Below are positions 17,601 to 26,022 of a DNA stretch of 64,000 nucleotides, piece by piece (within the stretch, counting starts at the first letter, position 1; the number at the start of each line of letters is the position of its first letter). The stretch is from the NCBI GenBank assembly GCA_001038565.1, contig LFJO01000005.1:428314-492313 (forward strand), in the 5' to 3' direction. Source of the DNA: Alkalihalobacillus pseudalcaliphilus. GTDB taxonomy: Bacteria > Bacillota > Bacilli > Bacillales > Bacillaceae_D. Made by a program: the position numbers and the translations under genes. The notes beneath the pieces are model-generated. The model saw nothing but the letters and a program-made list of their open reading frames with translations, did no database searches and had not been told where the DNA came from.

Positions 17601-18515
17601 ATGAAAATTATTGTTATTGGTGCAGGTGCACTAGGTGCTTATTTTGGTGGAAGATTAGAGGAAACGGGTCAGGAAGTACGTTATGTCGTTCGTTCGAAAA
17701 GAAAAGCAGAAATTGAAGAAAAAGGTCTATATATACATAGTTCAGCAGGAGATTATGCAATAAGAGAACCGCAATTAGTAACCGAATTAACAGAAGTGAA
17801 TGACGTTGATCTTGTTCTATTAGCGGTAAAAGGTCAGCATCTCCAAGGGACAATTCCGACACTCAAAGAGTTAGTTCAAAAAGGAGCAAAAGTCCTGCCA
17901 TTATTAAATGGAATCGAGCATATTTCAGTATTACAAAAAGAATTAGGGGAAGAGGTTGTGGTAGGTGGGCTATCATTCATCATAGCTACTCTTAACGAGG
18001 ATGGACATGTTGTACATTCAAGTGCTTTCCATGACTTAATTTTTGGACCTTTACATGAATCACAGAAAGAATTTTGTACAGAGTTACATTCAATTATGGA
18101 AAAGGCAAATTTCACTCAACAGCTGGCAACGGATATTTACGTAAAAATGTGGGAGAAATATATGTTTATTTCAGCGTTTTCAGGAATTACGACAGCTACA
18201 AATTTATCGATCGGCCCTGTCAGAGAAGAAAAGGAAACATTACATGTTACGAAGATGTTACTCGTAGAGCTAAAGGAACTAGCCAACAGTTATGGAGCAA
18301 ACTTAACGGATATACAAGTTGAACAAGCATTGGAAAAGGTGATGCAATTAAATGAAGAGGCAACATCCTCCATGCACCAAGACCGAAGAAAGGGCTTAAC
18401 CTTAGAAGTTGACCATTTACATGGTGGGGCGGTACGTTTGGCTAAAGCAAAGGGTGTAGCAATTCCGTATACTGAAACAATTTTAGGAATGATTAAGCCA
18501 TTTGAGAATCGCTAA
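17601..18515 (+). CDS. panE: 2-dehydropantoate 2-reductase (PanE/ApbA)
   Basis: 304 residues. The N-terminal NADPH-binding motif GAGALGAYFGG (7-17), the LLAVKGQ and LLNGIEH stretches (the Asn is a substrate contact) and the C-terminal helix with KMWEKYMFISAFSGIT (catalytic Lys region) are typical. It reduces 2-dehydropantoate to pantoate in coenzyme A synthesis; Bacillus often carries several paralogues, so a related keto-acid substrate is possible. GGGGGAG precedes the ATG. The next gene starts 23 bp downstream. Confidence 0.9.
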   Translation: MKIIVIGAGALGAYFGGRLEETGQEVRYVVRSKRKAEIEEKGLYIHSSAGDYAIREPQLVTELTEVNDVDLVLLAVKGQHLQGTIPTLKELVQKGAKVLPLLNGIEHISVLQKELGEEVVVGGLSFIIATLNEDGHVVHSSAFHDLIFGPLHESQKEFCTELHSIMEKANFTQQLATDIYVKMWEKYMFISAFSGITTATNLSIGPVREEKETLHVTKMLLVELKELANSYGANLTDIQVEQALEKVMQLNEEATSSMHQDRRKGLTLEVDHLHGGAVRLAKAKGVAIPYTETILGMIKPFENR

Positions 18516-18538
18516 AGGGTGTTTAGGGGGAAGTGCCA

Positions 18539-19504
18539 ATGATAGATAGTGCGACATTAAAAGTATGGGAAGAACGTTTGTTCAAGGATTTTGACGTATT
18601 TTTCTTTGAAAATAAAGAGGAGGCCAGTGAATTACTACCAAGGGAAGGTCTAGTGATGACCAAAGAAGAATTTAAGCAAGACGGTTCTTTTTATTCCATG
18701 GATGTTAACAATAACTTAACGCTTTGGAACTTAAAAAAAGCTGCCAATTATGTAGGTGTACTACCTGCTGGTTTATTTGCACAAATCCCTCTTCAACAAC
18801 AAATGAGAATCTTACAGGAACAAGTACGCTTAGGAAGAGGGTTTGTCTGGACTGATATACATATAGAGGAGCTTTTTCGAACATCAGCACGAGAAAAAAA
18901 GGTGGAAATAAAGTCTTTGTTACAAGAACATTTCCTTTATGAAGCAGAAGGATTGGCTGTCTATTTTATCGATCAAATAAATTGGTCAGGTTTGTCAGGG
19001 CAGAAGAAGGTGTTTTTTATTCAAACGATGGCGGATTTATTTATTGACCCAGCACCAGCATGGGAGCAACTACCTCTTTCCGTACAAAATAAGATAAGAG
19101 ACCAATATGACCATTTAATGGACTACATCAATCATTTCCCACTAATAAATGGGGCGAACTGCTTTTCTGCTGCATTGGCGATGGCGACAGAAGATAAAGA
19201 GTTAGCTGTGTGGATCATCAAGCAATGGGTGCAACCACAAGCTTTACTGTTTGGGCTTGAGCAAAGGAACTATGAACGTGTCGAAATTCATAGCGGAAAT
19301 ATTCTTACACATCTGCTAGAAGACGATATTTTGCTTTGGAAAAAAGACGGTGCACTCATACATGCTTGTTATTATCTTGGAGAAAACTATGCTTTTAATA
19401 AGAATGGCCAAATGATATTTAATCCTTGGCAAATTGTTACTGTAGAAGGGCTTTTACAAAGTTGGGAAGGAAATGTAGAAATTTATCGAAAAAAATTAAG
19501 ATAA
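18539..19504 (+). CDS. Uncharacterised protein with possible papain-like (NlpC/P60-like) C-terminus
   Basis: A 321-residue cytosolic-looking protein I do not recognise. The N-terminal two thirds are rich in aromatic and acidic residues. In the last third NGANCFSAALAM (Cys208) and LIHACYYLGENYAF (His275) have the spacing and surroundings of a Cys-His pair in NlpC/P60-like folds, with FNKNGQ as a possible polar third site; this is inference from pattern only. Start 18539 has AGGGGG 8 nt upstream. It probably forms an operon with panE. Confidence 0.6.
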   Translation: MIDSATLKVWEERLFKDFDVFFFENKEEASELLPREGLVMTKEEFKQDGSFYSMDVNNNLTLWNLKKAANYVGVLPAGLFAQIPLQQQMRILQEQVRLGRGFVWTDIHIEELFRTSAREKKVEIKSLLQEHFLYEAEGLAVYFIDQINWSGLSGQKKVFFIQTMADLFIDPAPAWEQLPLSVQNKIRDQYDHLMDYINHFPLINGANCFSAALAMATEDKELAVWIIKQWVQPQALLFGLEQRNYERVEIHSGNILTHLLEDDILLWKKDGALIHACYYLGENYAFNKNGQMIFNPWQIVTVEGLLQSWEGNVEIYRKKLR

Positions 19505-19711
19505 TAGGTTTCATAACTAAAAAATCGGGGTATAGGTGAACGTTTGTAAATATTGAAGAAATCCAAAAGAATGTGGACCAATTGGTGTGGTTGTGTAAAT
19601 GGATGAAAGGAGCGGAGTGTTTATAAAATTTGTTGAGGATGTCGTTTTTTTCGTTGCAAAGATTACTGTTGTATAAACTGTTATTGAGAAGATATTGTAA
19701 AGGGGTAGCAA

Positions 19712-20545
19712 ATGATGAAATCAATCTATCAATTTCTAAAAGAGAGAACATGGGATTTAACCGAAGAATGGTATCAATCCTTAGACAAAACACAGGATGG
19801 CGTATATAGTTCAACGAATCCTCAACAAATCCAAAAGCTAAAGGAACAAAATCATCAGTTCCATTTGAACTTTATCGAATTATTTAATAAAGATTCCGAT
19901 GATATGAGTGCGGCATTTGATCGTTGGGTTGATAAGATTGCTAAGGACCAAGGGCACTTAAATACGCCACTTGACCAAACAATTGGTGAATTTTTTAAAG
20001 TTCAAGCCCAGTATATTGACCTTGTACAAGTGTATATAGATGGCCTTGATGAGAAGCCATCACATAAAGATGTCAATGAGTGGAATCAAATCATTACAAA
20101 ATCACTTAATAATGTGATTCAAGAATATAGCAAAAAAAATATTATCGAATCAGAAAAGTTATTACGCTCACAACAAGAAATGATTTTAGAGCTTAGCTCA
20201 CCGGTTATTGCGATTCGAAATGATATTGCGATACTGCCACTAGTTGGTGATATTGATACACATCGTGCACAAGTCATTTTTGATAAAACATTATCACAAT
20301 GTAATGAATTACAAGTACAAAATTTAGTGATTGATTTATCAGGAGTTGCGATTGTAGACACGATGGTAGCAAGTAAGATTTTCCAAGTCATTGAAGGCTT
20401 AAAACTAATCGGAACGACAGCGAGTCTTTCAGGCATTCGCCCTGAAATCGCCCAAACAGCCATTCAGTTAGGTATCAACTTTAAATCCGTTGATACTTAC
20501 TCGTCCCTTGCCCAAGCACTAACCGCCTATAACGCTTTCCATTAA
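19712..20545 (+). CDS. RsbR-family stressosome protein (RsbRA-like)
   Basis: 277 residues. The N-terminal half is the globin-like RsbR_N sensor domain; the C-terminal half is a STAS domain. Both phosphorylation threonines of RsbRA have counterparts, Thr183 (GDIDTHRAQ) and Thr217 (AIVDTMVAS), 34 residues apart as in B. subtilis (171 and 205). The protein should be part of the stressosome that controls sigma-B. It is monocistronic here, away from the rsb operon, as usual for paralogues. A second ATG follows the first directly. Confidence 0.9.
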   Translation: MMKSIYQFLKERTWDLTEEWYQSLDKTQDGVYSSTNPQQIQKLKEQNHQFHLNFIELFNKDSDDMSAAFDRWVDKIAKDQGHLNTPLDQTIGEFFKVQAQYIDLVQVYIDGLDEKPSHKDVNEWNQIITKSLNNVIQEYSKKNIIESEKLLRSQQEMILELSSPVIAIRNDIAILPLVGDIDTHRAQVIFDKTLSQCNELQVQNLVIDLSGVAIVDTMVASKIFQVIEGLKLIGTTASLSGIRPEIAQTAIQLGINFKSVDTYSSLAQALTAYNAFH

Positions 20546-20557
20546 TATAAAATTAAG

Positions 20558-20604
20558 AAAACAGCCCTTTGCACATTGATAATGTGGAAGCGGCTGTTTT
20601 TAGG
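20558..20604 (+). terminator. Terminator of the rsbR-like gene
   Basis: AAAACAGCC (20558-20566) pairs with GGCTGTTTT (20592-20600), with an inner CACAT/ATGTG helix. Confidence 0.85.
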
Positions 20605-20640
20605 TTGAGATATATAGTGACGGGAACGAGAGTTGCTACA

Positions 20641-20808
20641 AAATAGGTTATAGACAACAGGAGTGTGCTATTCGAAGTGATTAGTGGTGAATAAAAGGGA
20701 TTATAAACAACAGGTGGCACTCTTGGTAGTGAGTAGTGGTAAATAAAACAGTTGAAAAACAACAGGTAACCACCATCCACTATGGTGAGTGGTCAATAAA
20801 CAAAAGGG
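20641..20808 (+). repeat. Degenerate tandem repeat, about 51-bp period, three copies
   Basis: Three diverged units start near 20641, 20690 and 20741, with a partial fourth at 20794. Shared blocks are AATAAAA, then ATAAACAACAGG, then a variable part ending AGTGGT. The period is close to that of the three regular arrays in this window. It fills most of a gene-free gap of 505 bp. Confidence 0.7.
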
Positions 20809-20892
20809 ACAAAGTATGCCTCATCAGTTTCAACAAATTTGCAGGTGTTATTTGACACTTTTATTGGTAGGTTTGCAAATATTTAAGTAGAT

Positions 20893-20963
20893 TTGCCCTT
20901 ACCTGGATGACCAGCTAACTTCAAGGTACAAATTACCATTTCTAAGTCCACTTTCATACAAAA
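20893..20963 (-). repeat. Dispersed intergenic repeat, hairpin family, partial copy R2
   Basis: On the minus strand: TTTTGTATGAAAGTGGACTT, then GTACCTTGAAGTTAGCTGG and TCATCC. It is almost identical to the first part of the copy at 56430-56490 but lacks the later blocks. Confidence 0.8.
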
Positions 20964-21050
20964 GTACCAAAACTCACACTAAAATGGTATCATAAAACAA
21001 ATTCATAGTATTAGCAAAAATTTCAGTGCTATGAAAAGTAGGAGGAAGTC

Positions 21051-21968
21051 ATGGAGGTAAAAAAGGCCATTACACTCATCCAATATTGGGACTTAGAATT
21101 AAAAACGGCACGCCCGTTATCAGAACGTGCCATACTCATTACAGCAACGAATAAACAACACTATGTACTTAAGAAAAAGAACGACATCCTCATCGCCGAA
21201 AATGAAGAAAAGCTACTTCAAAGGATTAACCAAATAGGCTTTAAAGTACAGGAAGTGCTACTAACTGTAGAAAATCGTTCCTATCAAGAATTTGAAAACG
21301 ACACTTATTGTTTATATCGCTATATTGAGGGGGACACGTTTACGGCGGATGAGTGTTTACATAATGCAATTGTCCCTACCGTTATAGGTGAAACGATTGC
21401 CAATCTTCATCAAGCGATGGCGACTTCTGAATTAGATGAAGCATTCCCACAATCTGATTTGGTCGTAACATTAAATCAATTTGTTTATCCTACACTTAAT
21501 GAAAGAGGGTTCATGCAGGAATTTGAACCTATTAGAAGCGTCATAGATACCTCTGTAGAAGCAACCCTTAATCAGTTACCTAAGCAGCTTATTCATCGAG
21601 ATATGCATATATTTAATCTTATCTATCAAGGTGGACAGTTAGCAGAAGTTATAGACTTTGATTTAGTGCAGGTTAATGTTCGAATTTTTGACCTTGCTTA
21701 TTGTTCAACCAGTATTTTAAACGAAGTGTTTGAAAATCAAGAGAAGCGTGAGCGGTGGTTTGAATTTGTTTCACTTTTATGCGATAGTTATTCCGATCAT
21801 AATAGGTTGTCAAAAGAAGAAAAATCGATGTTTTTTTATGTACTCATCGCTATCCAACTTATCTTTATAGGTTTTTTTCATCAAGAACAAGCCTTGTATC
21901 AGAAAAATAAGGAAATGCTTGATTGGATCTTACAGCAAAAGGAGCGAATTGAGGCGGGGATGCAATAA
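21051..21968 (+). CDS. APH-family small-molecule phosphotransferase
   Basis: A 305-residue protein of the aminoglycoside phosphotransferase/choline kinase fold. The catalytic loop HRDMHIFN (182-189, Asp184) and the Mg-binding IDFD (201-204) are intact. The substrate is unknown: family members act on amino alcohols, homoserine or aminoglycosides. GGAGGAAG precedes the ATG. The next gene overlaps its stop by one base and an RtcB gene follows, so the three are likely co-transcribed. Confidence 0.85.
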   Translation: MEVKKAITLIQYWDLELKTARPLSERAILITATNKQHYVLKKKNDILIAENEEKLLQRINQIGFKVQEVLLTVENRSYQEFENDTYCLYRYIEGDTFTADECLHNAIVPTVIGETIANLHQAMATSELDEAFPQSDLVVTLNQFVYPTLNERGFMQEFEPIRSVIDTSVEATLNQLPKQLIHRDMHIFNLIYQGGQLAEVIDFDLVQVNVRIFDLAYCSTSILNEVFENQEKRERWFEFVSLLCDSYSDHNRLSKEEKSMFFYVLIAIQLIFIGFFHQEQALYQKNKEMLDWILQQKERIEAGMQ

Positions 21969-22390
21969 TGAGTCAAGACTTTGGACTATCTATCAAAAAA
22001 ATATGGGAAGATGATTTTCTCTATGAATTAAAAGGTAATTTTAAAAACCAATTGATTCAAGTCGAAGTTCATTTTTACAGTGATGATCAATCGATAAAAG
22101 AACTAATAGAAGGGCTGACTAATTTTATTGAGATAAATGGAAAAGAAAAATCGATCTGGGGCTCTGATGACCAGGTAGTAAAAATGGTTTTTTTACGACA
22201 AAATCAAGCAGGCCGTATAATAGTGGAGCTTGAATTGCAAAATCAATTAGAAGGACCTGAACAAGTGAATGCCGCGTTTAGTATACAAACAGAATTTCTT
22301 GATTTGGAGCGGTTAGTGAACAAATTAAAGCTTTTTTTAGAGAAGAACAATACGGAGTTTCGAGCATTCCCTTTTCAACGAGATGAATAG
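21968..22390 (+). CDS. Uncharacterised 140-residue protein in the APH-RtcB cluster
   Basis: The ATG overlaps the last base of the APH stop codon (TAATG), so translation is coupled. The sequence alternates short beta-like stretches (LIQVEVHFYSDD, GRIIVELELQNQ) and ends in a basic and aromatic tail (FRAFPFQRDE). No membrane segment or signal is visible. I do not recognise the family. Its position between a kinase and an RNA ligase suggests a linked role, unproven. Confidence 0.7.
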   Translation: MSQDFGLSIKKIWEDDFLYELKGNFKNQLIQVEVHFYSDDQSIKELIEGLTNFIEINGKEKSIWGSDDQVVKMVFLRQNQAGRIIVELELQNQLEGPEQVNAAFSIQTEFLDLERLVNKLKLFLEKNNTEFRAFPFQRDE

Positions 22391-22410
22391 GGGAAGAAGG
22401 AGGGGAGTTA

Positions 22411-23634
22411 ATGTATCAAGAAATTAACGGTGTTCGTGTTTGGGGGACGCCGATGGAGAATGCAGTAGAACAAGCTGTAAACTGTGGGAAGTACGGTCAA
22501 GTAGAACAGGTTCTGCTTATGGCTGATCATCATTATGGCTATAGCCAGCCGGTTGGTGGTGTAGTGGTTTATAATAATCAAATTTCACCATCCGGTGTTG
22601 GCTATGATATTGCTTGTGGCAATAAAGCCGTTCGGACAAATATAAAGTATGATCAAGTAAAAAAGGATATAGGGACAATTATGGACCAAGTAGCCAAACA
22701 AATATCCTTTGGTGTAGGTAGAAAAAATCAAAAAAGAGTCGACCATGCTTTGTTTGACCATGATGATTGGCGTGTTTTTGACCAGATTGAGCCACACTTA
22801 CACGACTCTTTAAAAAAGCTAGCGAGGGGCCAATTAGGGACAGTCGGAAGCGGGAATCATTTCGTTGATTTATTTGTAGAAGAGGCAACAGGAGATATTT
22901 GGATTGCTAATCATTTCGGTAGTCGTGGCTTTGGCCACAAAGTTGCGAGTGGCTTTTTGAATTTGGCAAAAGAGCAACCTTTTTCAGCCGCAATAAGAGG
23001 GGAAAAAATGGAAGCAGCCCCAACTTTGTTTGATCTCGATTCAGAGTTGGGAGATTTATACTTTCGAGCGATGGGTTTAGCGGGCCAATATGCTTATGCA
23101 GGGCGGGATTATGTAATAGATAAGGTGCTTCATATGTTAGGGGCCGAGGCTACATTTAGTGTCCACAATCATCATAATTTTGCTTGGAAAGAAATACATC
23201 AAGGCAAAGAATATATCGTTGTTAGAAAAGGAGCAACGCCATCAGCACCTGGTCAACTCGGATTTATTGGTGGAAGTATGGGTGATTATTCAGTTATTGT
23301 ACAAGGCAAGGATTCACTAGAAAACCAAGAAGCTTATTATAGTACGGTTCATGGGGCAGGGCGAGTGATGAGTCGCACCAAAGCGGCGGGGAAAATGGAT
23401 TGGAAAAAGAAGAAACGAATGGGGGGAGAGATATCACCTGAGCGCATGGATCGAGCTGTCCGAGAATTCGGTGTTGAATTACGTGGAGCAGGTACTGATG
23501 AAAGTCCATTTGTTTATAAAAAATTAGAGCAAGTCATTCAGGCACATCAAGATACATTAGATGTTATTCATCGCTTAAAGCCAATTGGTGTTTGTATGGC
23601 CGGAGATGGTGAGATCGATCCATATAAAGATTAA
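22411..23634 (+). CDS. rtcB: RtcB-family RNA ligase
   Basis: 407 residues. Metal and catalytic residues of RtcB are present: Asp66 and Cys69 in SGVGYDIACG, His150 in GTVGSGNHF, His168 in NHFGSRG, the VHNHHN cluster (252-255 His residues), and His314 in STVHGAGR, which is guanylylated. RtcB joins 2',3'-cyclic phosphate or 3'-phosphate RNA ends to 5'-OH ends using GTP and Mn. It is uncommon in Bacillaceae. No RtcA, archease or RtcR lies nearby; the partners here are an APH kinase and an unknown protein. Confidence 0.92.
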   Translation: MYQEINGVRVWGTPMENAVEQAVNCGKYGQVEQVLLMADHHYGYSQPVGGVVVYNNQISPSGVGYDIACGNKAVRTNIKYDQVKKDIGTIMDQVAKQISFGVGRKNQKRVDHALFDHDDWRVFDQIEPHLHDSLKKLARGQLGTVGSGNHFVDLFVEEATGDIWIANHFGSRGFGHKVASGFLNLAKEQPFSAAIRGEKMEAAPTLFDLDSELGDLYFRAMGLAGQYAYAGRDYVIDKVLHMLGAEATFSVHNHHNFAWKEIHQGKEYIVVRKGATPSAPGQLGFIGGSMGDYSVIVQGKDSLENQEAYYSTVHGAGRVMSRTKAAGKMDWKKKKRMGGEISPERMDRAVREFGVELRGAGTDESPFVYKKLEQVIQAHQDTLDVIHRLKPIGVCMAGDGEIDPYKD

Positions 23635-23660
23635 CTTATCCTGTATCTGTAAAATCGTGG

Positions 23661-23686
23661 CACTCCCTTTTGGGGGTGTTTTTTCT
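23661..23686 (+). terminator. Terminator after rtcB
   Basis: CACTCCC, loop TTTT, GGGGGTG (23661-23678) followed by a T run. One pair is G-T. Confidence 0.85.
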
Positions 23687-23774
23687 ATGTTGTCTTAGGA
23701 AAATCGACATAATATCGGTACGAACTTTGAGATAGAGAAGGATTTAATGAGCCTTAGCGATTCGAGGGAATGTA

Positions 23775-23986
23775 GCCGATAAAGAAAGTGTTCAACATTT
23801 AGGTCAAGCAAACATTGGAGCATTTTGGAAAGTTTAGAAGGGCTCATTAATAATTCGGGAATTACTGCCGATGCGATGTTATATAAGTTAGAGGAGGAAG
23901 ATTGGCAAAAAGATATCGACGTCAATTTGAAGGGTGTTTTTTTATGTGCACAAGCCGTAGTACCGTGTATGGTTGAGCGAGGTTAA
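23775..23986 (+). pseudogene. Decayed short-chain dehydrogenase (FabG-like) fragment
   Basis: One frame reads ADKESVQHLGQANIGAF and ends in a stop; the next frame continues SLEGLINNSGITADAMLYKL and EEDWQKDIDVNLKGVFLCAQ, AVVPCMVERG, then a stop at 23984. This is the middle of a classical SDR: the NNAG-like motif and the DVNLKGVF helix. The N-terminal Rossmann motif and the catalytic YxxxK are missing, and there is at least one frameshift, so the gene is dead. Confidence 0.8.
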
Positions 23987-24036
23987 ACTATCTTTTTTTA
24001 TTCGCAAAAAAGAGTATGAATTCAGAAAATAAGGAC

Positions 24037-24065
24037 TTGATAATATTGGAACAATCCTGTATATT
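24037..24065 (+). promoter_or_regulatory. Sigma-A promoter of the sdpR-sdpI operon
   Basis: TTGATA (24037-24042), a 17-bp spacer and TATATT (24060-24065), just upstream of an inverted repeat. Confidence 0.8.
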
Positions 24066-24068
24066 TAT

Positions 24069-24088
24069 ATTTAGATGATTATCTAAAT
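24069..24088. promoter_or_regulatory. Putative SdpR operator
   Basis: ATTTAGAT-GATT-ATCTAAAT is a perfect 8-bp inverted repeat immediately after the -10 box, where a bound ArsR-type repressor would block transcription. A further TCTAAAT follows at 24090. Confidence 0.8.
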
Positions 24089-24111
24089 GTCTAAATAGAG
24101 GTGCGATACGT

Positions 24112-24363
24112 GTGAATGATGTCTTTAAAGTATTGTCAGATCCTACTAGAAGAGAAATTTTGCAGTTGTTAAAAGAATCAGATTTAACAGCGGGTGAAAT
24201 TTCCGATAACTTCAAGATAAGTAAACCAAGTATTTCTCACCATTTGAGCCTTCTAAAAAACGCAGGGTTAGTTGAAGCGAATCGTGAAGGACAGCATATT
24301 TACTATTCGTTAAACACAAGTGTATTTGAAGATCTCATCCACTGGTTCATGAACTTTAAATAA
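24112..24363 (+). CDS. sdpR: SdpR-like ArsR-family autorepressor
   Basis: 83 residues, close to B. subtilis SdpR (about 90). The sequence NDVFKVLSDPTRREILQLLK, then SKPSISHHLSLLKNAGLV and GQHIYYSLNTSVFEDLIHW, matches SdpR throughout. No metal-binding cysteines are present, as in SdpR. In B. subtilis SdpR is held at the membrane by toxin-loaded SdpI, which relieves repression of sdpRI. The GTG at 24112 follows AGAGGTG. sdpI lies 16 bp downstream. Confidence 0.88.
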   Translation: MNDVFKVLSDPTRREILQLLKESDLTAGEISDNFKISKPSISHHLSLLKNAGLVEANREGQHIYYSLNTSVFEDLIHWFMNFK

Positions 24364-24379
24364 AAGGAGATGAATAAGA

Positions 24380-24991
24380 ATGAATGCTAAGGTTCTACAA
24401 GTGATTTTACCGTTTGTTGCTTTAATTATTGGATTATTGGTTTATCCATCCTTACCCGGAAATATTCCTGTCAATTGGATTCAAGGAGAGGTCCTACTGC
24501 TTGACAAGATATATGGTTTATTTCTGATTCCTGCTTTCATGTTTGTGATGCTAGTAACTAGGCTTGTCTACCAGAGTAAAAAAGGGAAACAGAACAGGAA
24601 GTTGCTAGATTATGGTCATACTATTGGATTATTTACATTATTAACTATGCAACTTTTTGTTATTGCTGTCTCAACAGGACTTAATTTTGAGGTGAATGTA
24701 TTAAATGGCTTGATCGTCGGTCTTGTATGTATATTATTAGGAAACCCGATGCCAAAACTCAAGCCAAATGGACTGTACGGAGTAAGAACGCCTTGGACGC
24801 TAAAGGACGAGAGGGTTTGGCGGAAATCCAATCGATTAGGAGGGCATCTTCTCGTTTTATCAGGGATAATCATTATTTCAATGACTTTTGTATTACCAGA
24901 GCTGATAATCGCTATCATTTTAACGGTCATTTTAACTGTACTACTAATTGCTGTAACATACTCCTATGTGATTTATAAACGAATAGTTTGA
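24380..24991 (+). CDS. sdpI: SdpI-family immunity/signal membrane protein
   Basis: A 203-residue membrane protein with about six helices. The N-terminal domain has YPSLPGNIPVNWIQ and the SdpI signature is clear: GNPMPKLKPNGLYGVRTPWT, LKDERVWRKSNRLGG. In B. subtilis SdpI gives immunity to the cannibalism toxin SdpC. No sdpABC toxin genes are in the window, so this is an orphan immunity and sensing pair. AAGGAG precedes the ATG. Confidence 0.9.
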   Translation: MNAKVLQVILPFVALIIGLLVYPSLPGNIPVNWIQGEVLLLDKIYGLFLIPAFMFVMLVTRLVYQSKKGKQNRKLLDYGHTIGLFTLLTMQLFVIAVSTGLNFEVNVLNGLIVGLVCILLGNPMPKLKPNGLYGVRTPWTLKDERVWRKSNRLGGHLLVLSGIIIISMTFVLPELIIAIILTVILTVLLIAVTYSYVIYKRIV

Positions 24992-25068
24992 TTTTACTAG
25001 GGTTAAACCACTTTCTTTATTCAAAAAAGTGATTTAATTTTCTGGATTTGGTTTGATTAGTAGATAAT

Positions 25069-25099
25069 GAAATGCAGTGAATCGCTGCATTTCTATTTT
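25069..25099 (+). terminator. Terminator after sdpI
   Basis: GAAATGCAG (25069-25077) and CTGCATTTC (25085-25093) with a T-rich tail. A weaker dyad (TTAAACCACTTT with AAAGTGATTTAA) lies about 40 bp upstream. Confidence 0.7.
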
Positions 25100-25173
25100 T
25101 ACTCCAGCGAAGAGTAATCAGGAAATTTCTTTGGCAATCTGTAAGAAATTCATCCGATGATTATGTAAACACA

Positions 25174-25209
25174 GGAATAAAGGGAATGACCTTTTTATTC
25201 CTTTTTTGT
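25174..25209 (+). terminator. Hairpin with T run in the gap before the cupin gene
   Basis: GGAATAAAGG pairs with CCTTTTTATTCC across a 6-nt loop (GAATGA), followed by a T run; flanking AACAC/GTGTT can extend the stem. No gene directly precedes it, so it may end a short transcript or an upstream read-through. Confidence 0.6.
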
Positions 25210-25337
25210 GTTAAAATACGTATATTCAGGTGTTTTAGTAGAGAAAGCCGATATGAATATATAAATAAAATGGTAACTTCTCTTGACGGGTAAAGGTGCT
25301 TAGTGGAAGGATAGAAGAATCATTTTTACTTTTAGAA

Positions 25338-25365
25338 AAATGCAAATGTAAGGCTGCTTGCATTT
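25338..25365 (+). promoter_or_regulatory. Inverted repeat in the leader of the cupin gene
   Basis: AAATGCAA (25338-25345) and TTGCATTT (25358-25365) form a perfect 8-bp dyad about 50 bp before the start codon. It has no T run, so an operator or leader hairpin is possible. The rest of the 24992-25412 gap holds only the two terminator hairpins listed. Confidence 0.4.
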
Positions 25366-25412
25366 AGGTGAGAAAGCTAAATTTCTAAAGTTCGTTAGGA
25401 TTGGAGGGGAAT

Positions 25413-25874
25413 ATGTCAAGTATTAATAAGCAAATCAGTATAGAACAAGCTGCTTTAGAAGGTGTTTCCATTGATTTTGAGCAAATGAATAATGGAGAAA
25501 AAAGATTTCGCTTACTCCATTCAGAAGGCAGTTCGTATTGTTTAACGATTGCTAGTAAAGATGGGGCTTGGCAAAATAGTCATTATCATAAAAATGCATT
25601 AGAAGTATATGTTGTCGATCAAGGGTGGGTTGTCTATGCTTCTTTACAAGGTGGCAATTTGGATATGAAAATCGTAAAAGAAGGCGAGCATATTTTGGTA
25701 CCACAAGGTGTACATCATAATATTTACATGTCGGAACATTCAAAAATCCATACCATTAAGTTAGGACAAAAAAGTGATGAAATCGATTGGTACGGCTCCG
25801 AACAATTGGACCTTTTGACAAAAAACGTAAGCGAAATAGAAATCAAACGTTGGATAAATAATGTGAAAACATAG
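25413..25874 (+). CDS. Cupin-domain protein, unknown function
   Basis: A 153-residue single cupin. WQNSHYHKNALEVYVVDQGWVVYASL is the first cupin motif (His-His-Glu type ligands) and EGEHILVPQGVHHNIYM the second. It should form a small metal-binding beta barrel; such proteins act as isomerases, dioxygenases or sensors. The start at 25413 follows GGAGGGG. The last codons lie in a direct repeat that runs past the stop. Confidence 0.8.
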   Translation: MSSINKQISIEQAALEGVSIDFEQMNNGEKRFRLLHSEGSSYCLTIASKDGAWQNSHYHKNALEVYVVDQGWVVYASLQGGNLDMKIVKEGEHILVPQGVHHNIYMSEHSKIHTIKLGQKSDEIDWYGSEQLDLLTKNVSEIEIKRWINNVKT

Positions 25875-25906
25875 AAATCAAACGTTTGATAAATAAAGTG
25901 TGAACA
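25837..25906 (+). repeat. Direct duplication of 35 bp at the 3' end of the cupin gene
   Basis: ATAGAAATCAAACGTT and the next 19 bp (25837-25871) are repeated almost exactly at 25872-25906, with two or three changes. The first copy encodes the protein tail and the second lies after the stop codon. Confidence 0.85.
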
Positions 25907-26022
25907 TAGAAGAATCCCTTATTCAATGGTTTGATGCTCAGAAGTTTATCTATCCATCCTTTTAAAGTTATGAGTCAACTTGATGGACTTTTGTAAACTA
26001 GTAAAAGGAAGGTGTTGATCTT

